A stretch of 64,000 bases of DNA, taken from contig OX123197.2 of NCBI GenBank assembly GCA_944739405.2, forward strand, positions 58,318,047-58,382,046, given 5' to 3'. Of the stretch, positions 32,670 to 43,521 are shown piece after piece; position 1 is the stretch's first letter, and each line of letters begins with the position of its first letter. Under the pieces are notes generated by a model. It made no database searches. It was given only the letters and a program-made list of their open reading frames with translations, and was not told where the DNA came from. Origin of the DNA: Euclidia mi (lineage: Eukaryota > Arthropoda > Insecta > Lepidoptera > Erebidae). The position numbers and the translations under genes were made by a program.

Positions 32670-32879
32670 ATACTCACCTACTACTTATACATTCAAGAAA
32701 AAGACAAATATCACTTCAGTCTGCCGTGAACATGAATTCTGTAAAGAATTCGAAATGTCGGCTAGTAATAAATTAAATATATAGTTTCTAGATCTTTAGT
32801 TTCAAATGTAATAACTTAGTGAAACCAATACAACGCGATAAAATCCGTAAACTGTAGTTTAATTTCAATACTCACCTAC
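32670..32879. mobile_element. 186-bp insertion with a 12-bp direct duplication, in the left TIR
   Basis: atactcacctac occurs at 32670-32681 and 32868-32879. Between the copies are 186 bases with no partner in the right TIR; the TIR match resumes right after the second copy. This is the pattern of a small retroposed or transposed insert. It contains gaattcgaaatgtcggc but I cannot name its family. Confidence 0.65.
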
Positions 32880-33379
32880 GTTAAAGTAGCAAAGCTGGTA
32901 TTCAAATATGTTTTTAAAAATACTGTTTAAAATTGAAATTCATTATTGCCAGACACTTGCCGTGGGCCATTACTTCTGCCAGACGTCTTAAAGGTTACTT
33001 AAAAATTATGTAACCTACGTAATATTAGCAACCCTAAATTTGATATATGTTACTTAAGATACTATTTTAAGACCCTTCGTACGCAGCCAAACCAATCCGA
33101 TGGGCCAGTCGTCCAGCCAGACGCAATGAAACTTTCCCTGTGAGTGTGAGCGTGCGGCCATTATTCATACGCATGATACGCATGAATATGCTCCAAAAGT
33201 GTGTGACCTTTTTTCTATTTAGTCTATAGTGGTGTGGCTGCTGTGCAGTTTGATCTGCTGATATTGGAAAAAAATTGAAAAACTTAAAATTTAAACAGGC
33301 ACTCGTACATTTCTTCACATCTTTTATTGGCAATAAATTGATTAAATTTAATTTCATAGAATGGCATTCTTTTACTGTC

Positions 33380-33468
33380 ATTAACCTCTTGTATGCCGGA
33401 ATACCAGACACAATTAAAAAACTATTGTGTCTCGCGTAGATCTGCGTTCCGGCATACAAGGGGTTAAT
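33380..33468. repeat. Internal palindrome of the TIR element
   Basis: attaacctcttgtatgccgga (33380-33400) pairs with 33448-33468 with one mismatch. A smaller hairpin, gacacaat facing attgtgtc, sits inside. Such subterminal palindromes may be protein-binding sites or leftover from an older insertion. Confidence 0.7.
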
Positions 33469-33479
33469 AATACACTTGT

Positions 33480-33690
33480 ATCGATTATTAATGAAAATTT
33501 ATCGTGTCCAGAGCATGAAGAAGCAGACACAAAAATTATTATTTATCATGTATCGATACTCAAGCAAACATTGTCATCAGATGTTCTGATACTGACGTAT
33601 CAGTTATAATGCTGGGCAATATGCATCATTTAAAAGATGATATCTACAGGCACCGGAAACAATCAAAGATATGAAATGTGAACTTCTGGT
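33480..33690 (+). pseudogene. Remnant of an arthropod 'HEEADTK' protein inside the TIR element
   Basis: The plus strand reads NENLSCPEHEEADTKIIIYH, then SDVLI. After a small deletion and shift comes TDVSVIMLGNMHHLKDDIY, and after another shift GNNQRYEM. I recall multi-copy insect proteins with the order HEEADTK, SDTD, ML-GNMHHL, GNNQRY, usually annotated as uncharacterised. The DTD motif and a GCDY motif recalled further downstream in intact members (not present here) are reminiscent of FEN1/PIN-type nucleases. That relation is inference. The remnant is too broken to be expressed. Confidence 0.55.
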
Positions 33691-33861
33691 ACTTTAACGT
33701 AGGTGAATATGTTTTTTTGGTACCTTTACTTTGCGCTACATGTGAAATGGCCCGACTTTCAAGCTAGTGGGTTGGCATACTTCTTAACAAGATTTTATAA
33801 TTATAATCCTCAAAATTTCAGCTTTGCTAAAATGACGCAGGTCTGGCAGCTCTGGGATCTT

Positions 33862-34249
33862 GGACTATTAGGACATGATTTGTCAAAACAACAAAGTTTT
33901 TAAATGGTTCCTTACTTTTTATACAATACGTTTAGTTCCCAAAAATAAGTGTTTACTTATGTTGCAAGTAACATAATCACAATGTTTGTTTCTATTAAAA
34001 TCTTGTAAGTCTTTTCTTGTAAGTTGTTTAATGTATATTTTGCAATAGATTTCTTGAAGCCGTTCATAGACTTCAGAAGGCCAATTCTCGTATTTTATAT
34101 GACGTTGAAATTATATTTTGAATGAAATGAGATTATATTTTGAATTGACTCAGAATCGGTATTCTGCTAACCTAATGTAATTATCGTATAATTTGAAATA
34201 AGTTTATCGTTGACACATATTTTGACACTTGTTTTAATTTACGATCTTG
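33862..34249. other. Unassigned AT-rich stretch
   Basis: No coding frame or repeat was recognised between the TIR element and the SINE duplication. Confidence 0.35.
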
Positions 34250-34267
34250 TGATGATTTCATTCAAAT

Positions 34268-34638
34268 CATCATCCTCTTAGCGTTATCCCAGTTTCAATC
34301 CGGGGTCCGCTTTCTAGTCTAACCGGATTTGGCTGAATATTAGCTTTTCCACGGAGCGACTGCCTGTCTGACCTCCGCAACCCGAAGGGATAGCGATATT
34401 CCATGGTTTAGACTAGTGTCAGTTTATTTAGAAGGTACTGACGCCCTGTAACGACTGTCAAAGATTTTCATGACAACCGGGACCGACTGCTTAACGTGCT
34501 CTCCGAGGCACGGGACTAGCGATAATTAACAATTCAATACGCACATAACTCCGAAAAGTCATTGGTGCGCGTCGTGGATTCGAACCCGATACCCTCTGCA
34601 TGGCAGTCTGTTGGTATATCCACTAGGCTATCGCTGCC
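34268..34638 (-). mobile_element. Complete tRNA-derived SINE-B with perfect 18-bp target duplication
   Basis: tgatgatttcattcaaat stands at 34250-34267 and again at 34639-34656 without a mismatch. On the minus strand the unit starts with a tRNA-like head: gcagcgatagcctagtggat carries the A-box and gggttcgaatccacg the B-box. The body with cgtgctctccgaggcac on the top strand follows, and a short AT-rich end lies near 34268. It would be transcribed by RNA polymerase III from the head. The perfect duplication suggests a young insertion. Confidence 0.88.
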
Positions 34639-34889
34639 TGATGATTTCATTCAAATATCAGTTAATTTAGGAGAAATACCATTTGTGACGTAACTATGAC
34701 GTTGACATTATATCGAAACTGTATTTTGAACAAATTTATTTAGGAGTATTGGGCCTCAGTACTTGCGTCAAGATTTAGTGTGTTTTGTGTTCAGTTGCTA
34801 TGTGAGTTCTCAGATAATATTGATACATTTTGGCTACTTCTGTACCGTTATTTTAATCAAACTTTTGAAAACATACATTGACTAGACGT

Positions 34890-35050
34890 CGCCAGCGGCT
34901 TCGCCTGCGTCAATTATACATATAAACCTTCATCTTGAATCATTGTATCTATAAAAAAACGCATTAAAATCCGTTGCGTAGTTTTAAAGATTTAAGCATA
35001 CATAGGGACAGACAGACAGAATACAGACTTTGTTTTATATTATGTAGTGA
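34890..35050 (+). repeat. Dispersed repeat fragment
   Basis: The block cgtcgccagcggcttcgcct, gttgcgtagttttaaagatt, gcatacatagggacagacag, ctttgttttata is a phrase I recall from very many lepidopteran loci, often at the 3' side of non-autonomous repeats. No ends or duplication are visible here. Confidence 0.5.
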
Positions 35051-35097
35051 TATAGTAGTAGAAGTAATATTAAGGTTTCTCTATTAGTTCATTGAGT

Positions 35098-35335
35098 CAT
35101 CATCATAAGCCTTTAACAGTCCACTGCTGGACTAGGCCTCTCCTTTGAAAATAGGAATTGGCCTACTATACCACGCTGGCCAAACGGTTTGGTATAGGGT
35201 TTGTATCAAGTTTTCCTTCTCTTACAGTGCTGATCTCTGCATAATCTGCTTCCTCTGTCGGCTCATACGACACCCATGGGATGATATGGGGTGGTGACAA
35301 TCCGTATTCTTAATCCGTCACCACACGGACACTTG
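35098..35335 (-). repeat. SINE-B fragment, same type as 2323-2525
   Basis: It shares cagtccactgctggactagg, ataccacgctggccaaacgg, cacccatgggatgatatggg and ccgtcaccacacgg with 2323-2525, with about 35 extra bases after aacgg. No tRNA head is present. Confidence 0.65.
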
Positions 35336-36410
35336 TTCATTGAGTAGTCAAATAATTCAAACGGATTGTTGACGAATTTGTTTGATTTCTAGATTTCTGT
35401 GAATCGGTACAAAATACTTGTTTTTTTTTCAATGTCCATTTAGTAGCTTAGCTCAGATAGACCATAATATGGATTACCGCACTTATGTAAAAATAGTCCA
35501 AATGAGACCCTGTAAGTATTAAATAAAATATTAATCAATAATAAGTGTGAATATTAACAAGTATTGTGGATCTCGTATTTGTTACATATAAATACAGAGT
35601 TGAATAAAAGCGTATATATCAAAACTTATATAATAACTCAGGTTTGCTGAAAATCGAATAACAGCATGCGCCAAAGTTCACCTAAATTTTCAACTCCAAT
35701 AATTGGAAATCCGAAAATGTTCTTCCTAACATATTTCATCCCAGCAATCACAATTCCTAACTACTCTGTCTCTAATGATCATAATTTCGAAGCATTCAAC
35801 TTGATAATGTCAGTAGCAATAAACATCTATTATACTTTTATTTGTTTTTCTATATTTTCTCAACATAAACATCTTTTACACTGTTATTCAAAGTCATATC
35901 TTGTAATGTTGGATCGCCCTGGGTGTGGTTATAATGAAAAATGTGAGTTGAATGTTACAATTAAAAATCGATTTAATTCATCAAAGAATCTAACACATCC
36001 TTTAGCAAATGATTTTAATTAAAACAAATAATAATAAATGCTATTTAAAGAGATAGAATCAGGGGCGCGTGATTCGGCGATGGTAAGGAGTCTGTTGAGC
36101 GTCCACTTCAGTATTCAGTATTCAGTATTTAATTGCAATTCCACAATGTTTTTACAGGTGTTATGGACTTATGAGTACGTACATTATGGACCTCGTTTGG
36201 GCATAGCAAGTTTTACTTATTGCTAAAAAAAAAAATACAAATCGCATACATGTTAGAACTTTGGATTTACAAAACAAACATTTTTGGAATATTATTTAAG
36301 TATACAAATAAAATTATTGAGAAGAAAAAATATCTAGGTACTTAAAGACGAAAAATATACCTATATAAAATAAAAACAAATGAAGCAAAACTAATAATTT
36401 AATCAACTTA
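35336..36410. other. Unassigned AT-rich stretch
   Basis: A 118-codon frame at 35666-36022 has no domain and lies in AT-rich sequence, so I do not call it. A tiny triplicate cagtatt occurs near 36107-36129. Confidence 0.35.
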
Positions 36411-36414
36411 GTTC

Positions 36415-36770
36415 CACTTTCTAAATTATGTTAATTATTGGATATTTAGTACCATTTTCATTTATCGGCTAAAAATTCATTAATACTATAAAAACATTTA
36501 TTTATGAGGTACTGTTGGAGCGCATTCTTAAATTTATTTTCATACTCTATATTTCTAATGTCGTTAGGGATTCTATTATATATTTTAACGCACATTGCAA
36601 ATGGCCCAGAGTGGAATTTAGATAATGTGGAGCTAGGTATGGCAAGTTTATTTTTATAGCGTAGGTTGCGTTGCTGGGGGCGTTGGTCGCTTGCTAGTGG
36701 GAATAATGTTGGGTGTTTTCTTACAAACTTGCACACTTCCATTATGTACATATTAGTTATTCCAGCGTCG
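36415..36770 (-). pseudogene. LINE reverse transcriptase C-terminal fragment, 5' truncated
   Basis: The minus strand encodes RNLRYKNKLAIPSSTLSKFH, then GPFAMCVKIYNRIPNDIRN and KFKNALQQYLINKCFYSINE. The pattern RxxY, a short gap, then IYNRIP-DIR and a final helix (KFKNALQQYL) is the usual tail of Jockey/CR1-group LINE reverse transcriptases. Only this tail remains, so it is a severely 5'-truncated copy. It directly abuts the GC-rich block at 36770. Confidence 0.72.
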
Positions 36771-36955
36771 GTCAGTGTTGAGAGATGAGAGAGATGTACT
36801 TAGCTTCTCGGGCCGGTGTTCAGTCGAATGCAGCCAAAGGGGCCCGCGCTCCCAGCGCCTCCGTATTTATAGCAGGCGCGAGGCCCGGTGCGGCGTCCGA
36901 GATGAGTGGGAGGTGCGAGCGCGACGTCATAGCGACGTCACAATCTTTTATGTTT
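36770..36955 (+). other. GC-rich block of unknown origin
   Basis: Nearly 190 bases are far richer in G and C than either flank, with gggcccgcgctcccagcgcc, a TATA-like gtatttatagc, and two cgacgtca motifs (cAMP-response-like) at the right end. It begins exactly where the LINE fragment ends. It could be a solo LTR, a promoter fragment, or the 5' UTR of the truncated LINE's neighbour. I cannot decide. Confidence 0.35.
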
Positions 36956-37082
36956 AGATTTCTTTTTATGCATAATAATCAGTATTATGTACATTAATTT
37001 TGCGTAACTTTATGTTCACATAACATGTATAACATATAAGAATAATAGTACTATGGTACAAATACACAATAGTACGATGGTC

Positions 37083-37220
37083 AAGTTCCAGAAACGAATC
37101 GGTCCTATTCATAATTATTGGTTTAGGTTAGGTTAGAACTGTGACCACAACGCATGAGCGTGCCGCGGTAGCGGCCGGCGAAGTGCCAGAACCGAATCGG
37201 TCCTATAGTTATTGGTTTAG
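37083..37220 (+). repeat. Imperfect direct duplication of about 40 bp
   Basis: gttccagaaacgaatcggtc then ttattggtttagg (37085-37128) is repeated at 37176-37216 as gtgccagaaccgaatcggtc then ttattggtttag. The two copies are about 92 bp apart. Origin unknown. Confidence 0.6.
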
Positions 37221-37705
37221 TTGCGGTTAACTCTGCGGTATAAACTCCCAGGCCATAAACATAACCGTAAATGAGTCGTGTTTTATGATTTTCGGTTGGA
37301 GTTTTTTTGGCTTCTGGCAATACTGGCGGTATAACGTAAAACTGTATTTCTCCCAATAATTTATTAGTTTTAAATCTATTTAATTCATAATAATGTGCCT
37401 AATTTGGTAATTCCTTACGTAATAAGCTGTGATAATTATAATAGTCGTATAATAACAGTGATAAGTGTTGTTCATCAAGTTGTAAAAGTTTTGCAAATTC
37501 AAGTAAGTCAACTGTCAAACTAACGTACAATTTTATAAAGAATTTGCATTATTTCTACAATAATAGCTAAATTTGAGCCAATTTGAGGTGAGTTTACTTC
37601 TTATTTGACTTTCGTACACCTTACACAAGCAATATACCAAATTAGCATATCACAATTTACTCAAACAACTTTGTTGGTATCTTACACAAACCTCAGTGAC
37701 CTTTC
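37221..37705 (+). other. Possible 5' UTR of the CR1-type LINE
   Basis: AT-rich with no domain. It precedes the first ORF1 codons, so part of it is probably the LINE leader, but the 5' boundary of that element is not visible. Confidence 0.35.
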
Positions 37706-37731
37706 TTGCTTTGTTTATTTATTTTTAACAA

Positions 37732-39314
37732 GATGATGACCAGAAAGGCACGCCAAGACGATGAGAAATTACAGGTGGCCCTTACTGAACTAAAGAAATA
37801 TAAGGATTTGTGTCAGTCACTACAAAGTGAACATGAGGACAATGAGAAGGAAATGCTACAGATTTTAGGGAAAAACTCTCAGCTTAGGAGTGAGATGGCA
37901 GAAATGCACACTAATTTAGTCACTTCTTTAGACGAAAGGGATAGATTACAAAGCATTGTTATGCAATTTGACAGGTGCAGTGATGAATTTGAGAAAGCTC
38001 TCAAACGCATCACTGAATTGGAGGATCTCCTAAGTGAGGCCAATAATCAAATAAACATATTACAAAGTGCAAACCAGACTATGAAATCAGTTACAACACA
38101 ATCGCTATTTGATGAGCTGGTTGGTAGCGCTCCATGCATGGTTTCTGCCATCTCCGATGATAGCAGTAGAAACATAGTGACTATTGATTTAACAGAGTCT
38201 AATTCACCTATTCAGTCATTTAGAAAGATGAAAGCCTGTAATAAATTGAAGAAGTATGTTAAAATTAATAAATTTATCAGGAAAAAGGAAAAATTGTTAA
38301 GAATGTACAAGAAATCAAATATTAATGTAGATTATTGCAAAAAATATGTTAATGTAAAGGAACAGATGTCAGTATGTTTAGCTAAATTAGACTAATCTAT
38401 TAAAGTATGATGCTGATATTCATTGTTTGCAAACGGAGATTGACAGTTTACAAGAATCATTGTTGAACATGACAAAGAAATATAATTTATCGCAAAAACA
38501 AATAAATGAGCATATCTTGGCAATGGATGACTTAGTGGACTTGTGTAAGTATAATGAGCAGAGGCTCCAATCTCTTACCAATAATAATCATGGCAATGAA
38601 CATAGCCAGATGCCACGGAGTCATTCACAGTCAACTACACTGAATTATTGCCCTGATTTGTTATCACCGTCTGATGCAGCGGGTAACAGCACCATTGATT
38701 CTAATTTTGGCACTTCCTTCTCACCCCACATTACAAACACTGACAAACTATTAATGTTTAGTGATGAGATAGGGAAAAACATGAGCCAATTGTTGCGGCA
38801 AAGGACAGGTTTGGCTTTTACTAACATATGTATGCCTGGAGCAAGTTATACTCAAATAATGCAATCTATTTTGTCTAAATCATACTGTCCTGAAACAACA
38901 ATTATTATATTTATTGGAAGAAGAGGAAATGCAAATATAAATGTAATACAGAGATATTTTGACCAATTACTCAATTTAAAAGTTAGAAAAATTCTGTTAC
39001 TTGCTTTTCCTTACAGTAACCTGTTGCCACAAGCTGAAAATGATTATAGATTTAAGATTAATTCAAAATTGCATACTATGACATTTTATAATAATCTGAT
39101 TGACATTATTGACTCTAATGCTTTAATTAGAAATTTTTATTTGACATATGATAATTATTATATATCACAATTTTATAAAAGACAAATAGCATCATCGCTA
39201 GCTTCTTATATTAATAACTCAGCCAAGGTTTTGGCTAACCACACTGCTTTTATTGAGCAGTCAAATTTGACCTGCAATATAAGCTTGGAATCCGTTCCAG
39301 ATTCTTTAAATTGA
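37732..39314 (+). pseudogene. CR1-type LINE ORF1: coiled coil plus esterase-like domain, one frameshift
   Basis: The ATG at 37732 starts MMTRKARQDD, followed by a long heptad-rich coiled coil (about residues 10-125; KLQVALTELKKYKDL, ITELEDLLSEANNQINIL). A basic region follows, then a stop at 38393-38395. After a shift near 38395-38405 the coiled coil resumes (KYDADIHCLQTEIDSLQ). A second domain from 38740 reads LLMFSDEIGKNMSQLL, with SDE where SGNH/GDSL esterases have GDS, and IIIFIGRRGNAN, where a G-x-N-like block is expected. CR1 ORF1 esterase domains are described in the literature. Here the catalytic Ser looks replaced. Confidence 0.7.
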
Positions 39315-42262
39315 CTTCTGAGACAATAGAGTCAATTTCTGGCAATATATTTAATAAGACACCAAATTTTGTATCTAGTTTAAGTGACAAAAATATAGTT
39401 CCATCAACCACACATACAAAAAATAATTTTAAAAATTGTCTCAACCTGGTGCATCAAAATATACAAGGGTTGATGGGCAAGGAGTTAGAATTGGAATTGT
39501 TTATGAACTGTAACAATATTGATATTTTATGCATTACAGAACATTGGCTAAGAAGCCACCAGTTCATATTCAATTTTAATAACCACCAGGTTGTAAGCTC
39601 GTTCAGTAGAGAAAATTTTATCCATGGTGGCTCGTTAATCATAGTAAGTAAATTTCTAAAATTTAAAGAAAGGACTGACATTGTGAGCCTCTCTGTTGAG
39701 CGAGTAGTAGAGATTACATGTGTTGAGTTTGAGCAGTTCATTGTTATGAGTGTATACAAACCTCCATGTGCACCATTTGAAAGTTTTTTAGTTATTATGG
39801 AGGATGCTCTAAGCAAAGTTTGTAATTGCCGTAAAACGGTTGCTATTTGTGGAGACTTTAACATTAACATATTAGAAAAATGCTCTTCAACTATAAATTT
39901 TTTAAATTTATTTAAGTCATACAATTTATGTCATCATTTCTATGAACCAACTAGAGTGACTGCCACAAGTGGTACTTGTATTGATAATATATTTACTAGT
40001 ATAAAACCAATACACAAATCTTTGATTAATATGCTTCAGTCAGATCACAGTGGGCAGTTAATCTGTTGTCCAAGAGAATGTCCGAGAGACCAGAGAAAAA
40101 TTGTTAAATATATACCAATAAATGAGAATCGACTTAAAACTTTTAAAAACAATTTATCTCGAAAAATGCGTTGGTTGCGTCATCATGACCATCCGGATCA
40201 GTTATATAATTCTTTATTTAAATTAATTAATGACGAATTTCAGACCGTATTTTCATCCAAAAAATTAAATGTAACTGACCGTCTGATGTTTAGTGATTGG
40301 GCAACTGAAGGTATTCATAAAAGCCGGATTAGGTTATATGAACTGTATAATGAAAAGTCTTATAATAATAGTCAGACCTTTATTAATTACGTAAGAAAAT
40401 ATTCCAAACTATTTAGACAAGCTTGTAACACGGCAAAATCTATTTATCTGAGAAACAAAATAAAATTATCAGAAAACACTATAAAGGCTACCTGGAATGT
40501 CATCAACAATGAAACTGGCAGAGCCAAAGCACGCAGCTGCGACTACCTTTTAAAAATCAATAATGTGAGTATTTCAGAGGATCTGGAAGTTGCGACAGAA
40601 TTTGAGAATTTCTTTGCTAATATACCTATAGTGACAACAAAGTCGCTCAACTCATCTTCCATGTCTGCTGAAATGCTTCTTAGGGACTGCGTGCCAGAAT
40701 GTGATGCAGCCTTTGAATTTACTGTTGTTACTACTGACGATATTCTTAAACAATTTAAAACTTTAAATATGAAAAAGACAATGGATTTGTGGGGACTGTC
40801 AGTGAAGACTACTTCATCTATTATTAGCATAATTGCTCCACATCTTGCAGCGGTATTCAATGGTTGCGTTGCTTCTGGAATATTTCCTGACTTAATGAAT
40901 ATAGTAAAGTTATACCTTTATTTAAATCTGGTGACACAACCGACCCTTCTAATTTTCGACCTATTTCTGTATTGCCGACACTTAGTAAAATTTTTGAAAA
41001 ATTAATTCTTAGTCAGTTGCTTAGTTATTTTAATAGGCATAATCTACTCCACGAGAAACAGTTCGGATTTACGAGGGGTCGTTCGACTACTGACGCAGGA
41101 GTTGAGCTACTCAAAAGCATATTTGCAGCTTGGGAGAAGTCGCAAGATGCATTAGGTATTTTTGCGACTTGTCAAAAGCGTTTGATTGTGTACATCATGA
41201 CACTCTGGTCAGAAAATTTTATCATTACGGCGTTAGGAACAAAGCTCTCGATCTCCTGGTTTCTTACTTGGGCAAAAGAATCCAGAAGGTCCAGATCAAT
41301 GACAAGACATCTCCAGGTTCTGCCTTGAAAATGGGAGTCCCACAGGGGTCAATCCTCGGACCATTTCTTTTTTGATTTATATTAAGGATCTACCTTATTA
41401 TGTAAAAAAGAATCATGAGATTGTGTTGTTCACGGATGATACCTCCTTAATTTTTAATATTAGACGACAACAGATAAATTTTGACGAAGTAAACAATGCA
41501 CTCTCTAAAGTTGTTAATTGGTTTAATGTAAATAATTTATTACTTAATGATAAGAAAACCAAACTATTAAAATTCTCAATGCCCAATGTTAAACAGATGG
41601 AAACCAATGTACAACTTAAGGAATCCAGAATTGAGCCCGTCGGGACAACTATGTTTCTAGGTATTATGCTTGATACCAAACTCCAATGGGGCCCGCATAT
41701 AGAAAGACTTTCGGGCAAACTTAGTTCTGCAGCTTATGTAGTTAGGACAATTAGACGCCTTACAGATATAGATACAGCTAGAATGGTTTATTTCAGTTAC
41801 TTTCATAGTATCATGTCTTATGGGATTCTTCTCTGGGGGAATGCTGCAGACCTTAACACGATATTCGTTCTGCAGAAAAGAGCAATAAGGGGAATTTACA
41901 ACCTCGGTCCTCGTATTTCTCTAAGAGGAAAGTTCAATGAGATAGGCATTCTAACTGTTGTATCGCAATATATATACGATAATCTGTTATATGTCCACAA
42001 GAATATTGACAAATTTAGTAAAAAAAGTGATCTTCACACTGTAAATACTAGACATAAGTATAATCTTGTAGTTCATAGCACCCGCCTCCACAAAATAAGT
42101 AGCTGTTTTATGGCGCAGTGTATACGCTTTTATAACAAGCTCCCTCTTAGTATAAGAAATTTAACAATAAATAAATTTAAGATAATTGTTAAAACTAAAT
42201 TGTGTTTAAAAGCATATTATAAAATTTCCGATTATATAGACGACAAAAATGCTTGGGATTGA
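39311..42262 (+). pseudogene. CR1-type LINE ORF2: endonuclease-reverse transcriptase, multiple frameshifts
   Basis: The frame overlaps the ORF1 stop as TTGA (39311-39314). Endonuclease motifs: LVHQNIQGL, CITEHWL, VYKPPC, ICGDFNIN, DNIFTS and SDHSGQLI (39440-40050). A helical linker follows, then RT. Near 40905 the frame shifts to give the fingers SNFRPISVLPTLSKIFEKL; near 41160 it shifts to CDLSKAFDCVHHDTL and MGVPQGSILGPFLF. A one-base deletion in a T run at about 41366-41372 precedes IYIKDLP. The catalytic box reads LFTDDTSL, FTDD in place of the usual F/YADD. The thumb and tail end IRFYNKLPLSIRN (41900-42262). Confidence 0.82.
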
Positions 42263-42371
42263 GCTGCTCTAATTCAACATGTTTAAAAATATAAACTTGT
42301 ACAACTGATAAATTTAAAATTGACGTTTCGTAAGCACTTTATACAAAGTTTACACGAAATAAAGTATCATT

Positions 42372-42394
42372 TCATTTCATTTCATTTCATTTCA
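42372..42394 (+). repeat. ATTTC pentanucleotide tail of the CR1-type LINE
   Basis: Consecutive atttc units follow aaataaagtatc. A simple-repeat 3' end with no poly(A) is typical of CR1-group LINEs and fixes the element's right boundary. Confidence 0.8.
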
Positions 42395-43149
42395 GTGTAA
42401 CCTTTGGGGCGCTAGGGCGCGAGGACTTTAAGAAGATATATCGATAGGTGTAGAAGATAGAGAGAAAAATTTAGCCAAAAAAGTGTTATTTTGGGAAATC
42501 GAAAAAATCACCTAAATATAAGGCTATTTAAAAGTGTCTTGGTAAAAGTGTCATATATTTTTTATTATACTTGGTCTATGTTTCTTTCTGAGTATGAGTG
42601 AAAATATTATATATATAAATATTTAGAGATAAAAGCGGTGTAACAGTAGAAGCTTAAGTATATTTACATTAATGATATTATTGTTTGTATTGTGTTATGA
42701 ACATCGCCGGTTGCACTACAAATGGTATGAATGAAAACATTAGGATGAAAAATTTTAGGAAGACTGATCATTCGGATTACAAATCATTAGGAAGAACAAT
42801 TTCGGGTAAAGAACTTTAGGTGAGCCAATATGGATCCCTAATAACACTCTATAGTTTACTATATAAAGTGTCGGTAACTTGTCCGCGGTTCGTTCTTAAT
42901 ATGATACAGCTCGCTGAGCCGTAGTAAAAAAGGACGTTTTAACTACGGCTCAGCGATACTTCATACATGGTGAAACATCGGACAAAACTGCGGCTAGACC
43001 CTCAAAATTATGGTTCTTTATGATAGGCATCGTAAAAATCAAAGCAGTTTAACAAATGTCCAAATAATTAAATGTAAAACTAATGGCAAAGAATTGCTTT
43101 TCTGACCATTTTTTGTCATTCATTGTTCATCTTCTTTTAGGTTAATGAT
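42395..43149. other. Non-coding stretch with a 14-bp hairpin
   Basis: The only structure seen is cgctgagccgtagt near 42911 facing actacggctcagcg near 42955, a perfect 14-bp arm with an AAAAAGGACG-type loop. No gene is called. Confidence 0.45.
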
Positions 43150-43215
43150 ATTTTTTATTCGATAGGTGGAAAACGAGCAGACGGATCACCTGATGTTAAG
43201 TGATTACCATCGCTT
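43150..43215 (+). repeat. Common lepidopteran repeat fragment
   Basis: ggtggaaaacgagcagacgg then atcacctgatgttaagtgat and taccatcgcttatgaaca is a phrase I recall as highly repeated in moth genomes. Its element class is not known to me. Confidence 0.5.
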
Positions 43216-43521
43216 ATGAACATAAGCATTATCAGAGGAGTCACATGTTGCAAAAGTAAACATTATCATACATTGAGTTTTTCATATATGTATACGAAAC
43301 TGAAAACTCAAGGTACTCCTTCCTCCTCATATTATGTTATGTTATTTTGTTATATTAGGTACCTATACCTAATATTTCTGAAAGAGAGAGTAAATGAACA
43401 CTTACTACTAAGAATAGCGTTAGTGCTTCTAAAGAATGTTTCAAGGAAAAACGCATTAACCGAAAATTATTTGATGCGTGTTTCTTTTAAACATTATTTT
43501 CAGTGTTTAGTGATGCGAATA

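Larger units (their letters stand above)
32092..33861. mobile_element. 1.8-kb TIR transposon with about 165-bp terminal inverted repeats
   Basis: The right end is contiguous from about 33697 to 33861. Its complement is found on the left in pieces: aagatcccggagccgccag and gcaaagctgaaattttgagg (32092-32155), gtatgccgacccactagctt, gggccatttcacatgtagcg and the following bases (32599-32681), then cacctacgttaaagta (32873-32888). Two inserts, about 32168-32590 and 32682-32867, split the left TIR. A coding remnant lies at 33480-33690 and a strong internal hairpin at 33380-33468. No clear target duplication is visible at the ends. Confidence 0.78.
37706..42394 (+). mobile_element. CR1-type LINE, nearly full length but frameshifted
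   Basis: ORF1 (37706-39314), ORF2 (39311-42262) and a short 3' UTR end in a pentanucleotide tail, about four copies of atttc, at 42372-42394. An esterase-like ORF1 and an EN-RT without RNase H fit the CR1 clade as I know it. ORF1 has one shift and ORF2 at least three, so this copy is inactive. Confidence 0.82.

Noticed and set aside
33067..33459. A 130-codon minus-strand frame in the TIR element
   Set aside because: It crosses the 33380-33468 palindrome and has no domain; the plausible coding remnant here is on the plus strand at 33480-33690.
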